Shown here: positions 17,149 through 19,224 of the stretch, one piece after another | Position numbering within the stretch: position 1 is the first letter of the stretch | How the letters are laid out: every line of letters starts with the position of its first letter | DNA from: Coriobacteriaceae bacterium AM48-5 | GTDB lineage: Bacteria > Actinomycetota > Coriobacteriia > Coriobacteriales > Coriobacteriaceae | Assembly: GCA_027669525.1 (NCBI GenBank) | Contig: JAQEDJ010000040.1 | Coordinates: forward strand, 1-19,224 | Direction: 5' to 3' | Length of the DNA stretch: 19,224 nucleotides | Program-made: the position numbers and the translations under genes | Notes under the pieces: generated by a model | Seen by the model: only the letters and a program-made list of their open reading frames with translations | Databases searched by the model: none | What the model was told of the DNA's origin: nothing

Positions 17149-17276
17149 TTCGGAAGTATGCGGCAAAATCTGAACCCTGTGAGCAGACCTGGCTTTTGAG
17201 GCCAGTTTATCAGGCATTTTGTTGCGAAAAAACGGGGTGTGCTCGGAGGTCTCAGAATTTGCCGCATACTTCCGAA
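17149..17276. repeat. 25-bp inverted repeat pair flanking a 78-bp core
   Basis: The left arm 17149-17173 (begins TTCGGAAGTATGCGGCAAAA) and the right arm 17252-17276 (ends TTTGCCGCATACTTCCGAA) are inverted repeats matching at 24 of 25 positions. The core holds a small hairpin at 17189-17205 and a possible minus-strand promoter. No clear target-site duplication flanks the unit. It lies 52 bp upstream of the nuclease-like gene start. Confidence 0.85.
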
Positions 17277-17454
17277 AACGCGGTCGATCTGGCTCTTGCT
17301 AAAACGATTTAGCAGCGTCGGGTAAGGTGTGGTTTCGCCATCGGGCGAACACTTTTAGCGCTTGGGACTTTATTTTTTGGGCCTCGAAAGGTGGATTTCG
17401 CGCTTTTGGTAAAGAAATGGGTGCGTGTTTTGCCGTGTGCCGGCATTGACACAG

Positions 17455-17490
17455 AAAAAGGGCCCGGAAGGCGAAGCTTCCGGGCCCTTT
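17455..17490 (-). terminator. Pyruvate kinase terminator
   Basis: AAAGGGCCCGGAAG (17457-17470) and CTTCCGGGCCCTTT (17477-17490) are perfect 14-bp arms around a 6-base loop. Read on the minus strand, a run of T follows (complement of AAAAA at 17455-17459). It lies 28 bp past the pyk stop. Confidence 0.93.
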
Positions 17491-17518
17491 GCAATGCAAA
17501 CATGCTTGCAAGTACGAC

Positions 17519-18978
17519 TTAACGCACCTGAGCGACGTAAGCGACGTTGGTCGAGGAGACCTTGTCCTCGAGCTGGACGCTCATGCGGGGATCGCCGGCG
17601 GTAGCGACGGTCAAATCGCCAGCCTCGACGTAGCCGAGCTCCTTAGCGGTCTCGATCGCCTTGACGATCGTGCCGTTGACGGTGCCTGGGTAATCTCGGC
17701 CTGGTGCGGGATAACGCCCCAGTACATGATCATCTGCTGGACGGCCCACTCGTGGCGGGAGAACGCGCAGATCGGCATGTTGGGACGGAAGTGCGAGATC
17801 AGGCGTGCGGTACGACCGGTGGTCGTCGGCACGGTGATGCACTTGGCGCCAACGGTGGTGGCCATGTTCACAGCGGACATACCCACAACGTTGTTGACGA
17901 CGCGGGTGCCGTGAGCGTCGGCCGGAACCTCGAGCGGAGCGTGGGCCGGGAGGTACTTCTCGGTCTCGAGAGCAATGCTGGCCTGCATCTTAACGGCCTC
18001 GACCGGGTACTTACCGGCAGCGGACTCGCCAGAGAGCATAACGGCGTCGGTGCCGTCGTAGATGGCGTTAGCAACGTCGGCAACCTCGGCGCGCGTCGGG
18101 CGCGGGTTCTGCTGCATGGAGTCGAGCATCTGCGTAGCGGTGATAACGGGCTTGTAGGCCGCGTTGCACTTGGCGATGATCTCCTTCTGGATGTGCGGAA
18201 CGAGCTCGGGCTTGATCTCGATGCCCAGGTCGCCACGGGCGACCATGATGCCGTCGGAAGCCTCGAGAATCTCGTCGAAGTTCTCGACGCCCAAGGCGCA
18301 CTCGATCTTCGGGAAGATCGTCACGTGCTCGCCGCCGTTCTCGCGGCAAAGCTCGCGGATGCCGCGGACGGACTCGCCGTCACGGATGAAGGAAGCGGCG
18401 ATGTAGTCGATGTTCTCGGTCAGGCCAAAGAGGATGTCCTGACGATCGCGCTCGGTGATGGCGGGCAGCGAGATGTTGACGTTGGGCATGTTGACGCCCT
18501 TGCGCTCGCCGATCAGGCCGTCGTTCTTAACGACGCAGGTCATGTCCTGGCCGCTGACGGACTCGACCTCGAGGGCAACCAGGCCGTCATCGATCAGGAT
18601 GAGGGAGCCCTTCTCGACCTCGGAAGGCAGAGCCAGGTAGTCGAGGGAGATGTGCTCAGCGGTGCCGTGGAAATCCTCGGACGTGGGCTGAGCGGTGACG
18701 ACGATCTTATCGCCGGTCTTGACGGCAACCTTCTTGCCGTCGACCAGAAGGCCGGTGCGGACCTCGGGGCCCTTGGTGTCGAGCAGGATGCCGACAGGCA
18801 GACCGAGCTCCTTGGAAATACGGCGGACGCGCTCGATGCGACCGTGGTGCTCGTCGTAGGAGCCGTGCGAGAAGTTGAAACGGGCGACGTTCATGCCCGC
18901 CTTGATCATCTCGCGGATGGTCTCGTCGCTATCGCAGGCGGGACCCATGGTGCATACAATCTTAGTGCGCTTGTACAT
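17519..18978 (-). CDS. pyk: Pyruvate kinase
   Basis: This enzyme transfers phosphate from phosphoenolpyruvate to ADP, the last step of glycolysis, in the cytoplasm. It starts MYKRTKIVCTMGPACDSDET with AMNVARFNFSHG-type sequence (AGMNVARFNFSHGSYDEH). LLDTKGPEVRTG begins the B-domain region. VTIFPKIECALGVENFDEIL holds the catalytic Lys, followed by MVARGDLGIE and ITATQMLDSM. DGTDAVMLSGESAAGKYPVEAV is the conserved active-site helix. The C-terminal domain contains TTTGRTARLISHFRPNMPIC. One base is missing near 17685-17686 (CC to CCC on the plus strand), which restores AEITQGTVNGTIVKAIETAK and an end at TAA 17521-17519. The reconstructed length is 486 residues, normal for the family. ATG 18978 has GGAGG upstream. 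There is no extra phosphohistidine domain. Confidence 0.96.
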
Positions 18979-19041
18979 TCAGACCTCCATCTGACATCGT
19001 CTTGCGCTGATAGATAAACCATAAGAAATAAAACCGAGATG

Positions 19042-19072
19042 ATTATAACGAAATGCCGACCGAATACCCCAA
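19042..19072 (-). promoter_or_regulatory. Probable pyk promoter
   Basis: On the minus strand, TATAAT (complement of 19042-19047) is a perfect -10. The best -35 candidate is TTGGGG (complement of 19067-19072), with a rather long 19-bp spacer. The leader before the ATG at 18978 would be about 57 bases. Confidence 0.5.
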
Positions 19073-19141
19073 AAAATCGACCGTATGCCGAAATGGAAGT
19101 TCATTTTTTGCGGGACCTTGATTCTCATTTTCATTGCAACA

Positions 19142-19183
19142 GCCTCAGGACTCAGCGCAACGCGTTGCGCTGAGTCCTGAGGC
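19142..19183. repeat. Perfect 42-bp palindrome
   Basis: From 19142 to 19183 the sequence equals its own reverse complement with no unpaired centre (half: GCCTCAGGACTCAGCGCAAC plus G). No T-run follows on either strand, so it is not a classical intrinsic terminator. It lies upstream of the pyk promoter. The remaining 41 bases to the window end hold only a small CCCC-AGA-GGGG hairpin. Confidence 0.9.
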
Positions 19184-19224
19184 GCGAATCCGGGTAGGCA
19201 ACCCCAGAGGGGCCGGAATCCCCC

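Larger units (their letters stand above)
17098..17518. other. Non-coding gap between pyruvate kinase and the nuclease gene
   Basis: I see no convincing gene in these 421 bases. They hold the 25-bp inverted repeat pair (17149-17276), a small hairpin CTGGC-N7-GCCAG (17189-17205), an exact 7-bp hairpin TGCTAAA-ACGA-TTTAGCA (17297-17314), a second hairpin TTCGCC-ATCG-GGCGAA at about 17333-17348, and the pyk terminator. On the minus strand TGATAAACT (about 17207-17215) is a possible extended -10 for the nuclease gene, lying inside the repeat loop. Base composition is visibly more AT-rich than in the flanking genes. Confidence 0.6.

Noticed and set aside
17299..17511. 70-codon minus-strand frame between pyk and the nuclease gene
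   Set aside because: It begins inside the pyk terminator, lacks a ribosome-binding site and has no recognisable sequence.
4864..17686. Programmed frameshifting as the cause of the repeated frame breaks
   Set aside because: No shared slippery heptamer or downstream structure is seen at the sites, and the affected genes are not known to use frameshifting.
17704..19017. 437-codon plus-strand frame rich in Asp, Gly, Val and Leu
   Set aside because: It is the exact antisense of pyruvate kinase and is compositionally typical of a shadow frame.
19142..19183. The 42-bp palindrome as an ordinary terminator
   Set aside because: There is no T-run on either side and no gene ends next to it within the window.

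Overview
The window looks like a chromosomal segment of a gut Coriobacteriia actinobacterium, most likely Collinsella or a close relative. The basis is high GC with GC-rich third positions, a Phe T-box leader, the M32 peptidase / pheST / ECF transporter neighbourhood, and a nuclease-like family that I associate with this class. The assignment is recognition from memory, not a search result.

Layout, left to right. (1) 1-438: 3' end of a coiled-coil protein with tandem repeats, translationally coupled to a SipW/S26B-type signal peptidase (438-1148). (2) 1274-2294: a possible 17-codon leader peptide overlapping an EamA/DMT transporter. (3) 2444-6108: a DUF4012 membrane-anchored envelope protein and glmM, three bases apart, then a terminator. 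(4) 6375-7946, minus strand: an M32 (Taq-type) carboxypeptidase with its own terminator. (5) 8065-12140: a Phe-specific T-box leader, pheS, a long imperfect inverted repeat, and pheT. (6) 12267-15100: a promoter, a 28-bp dyad that looks like a NikR operator, and a three-gene ECF nickel/cobalt transporter (CbiM/NikMN fusion, CbiQ, CbiO). (7) 15180-16028: a zinc-dependent phospholipase C family protein. (8) 16025-17097, minus: an AbiEi-like/DUF559-like putative nuclease with a 25-bp inverted repeat pair just upstream. (9) 17519-18978, minus: pyruvate kinase with a strong terminator and promoter. (10) 19142-19183: a perfect 42-bp palindrome.

Most of the window is housekeeping: translation (pheST), glycolysis (pyk), peptidoglycan precursor supply (glmM), protein export and metal uptake. 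The parts that could be less well described are the operator at the transporter, the inverted-repeat/nuclease unit and the large palindromes.

A major caveat concerns sequence quality. At least 12 positions interrupt otherwise intact conserved genes (including essential glmM, pheT and pyk) by what is nearly always one missing base, often in a C or G run. I read these as sequencing or assembly errors, so gene spans are given for the whole reconstructed gene and not for the broken reading frames.
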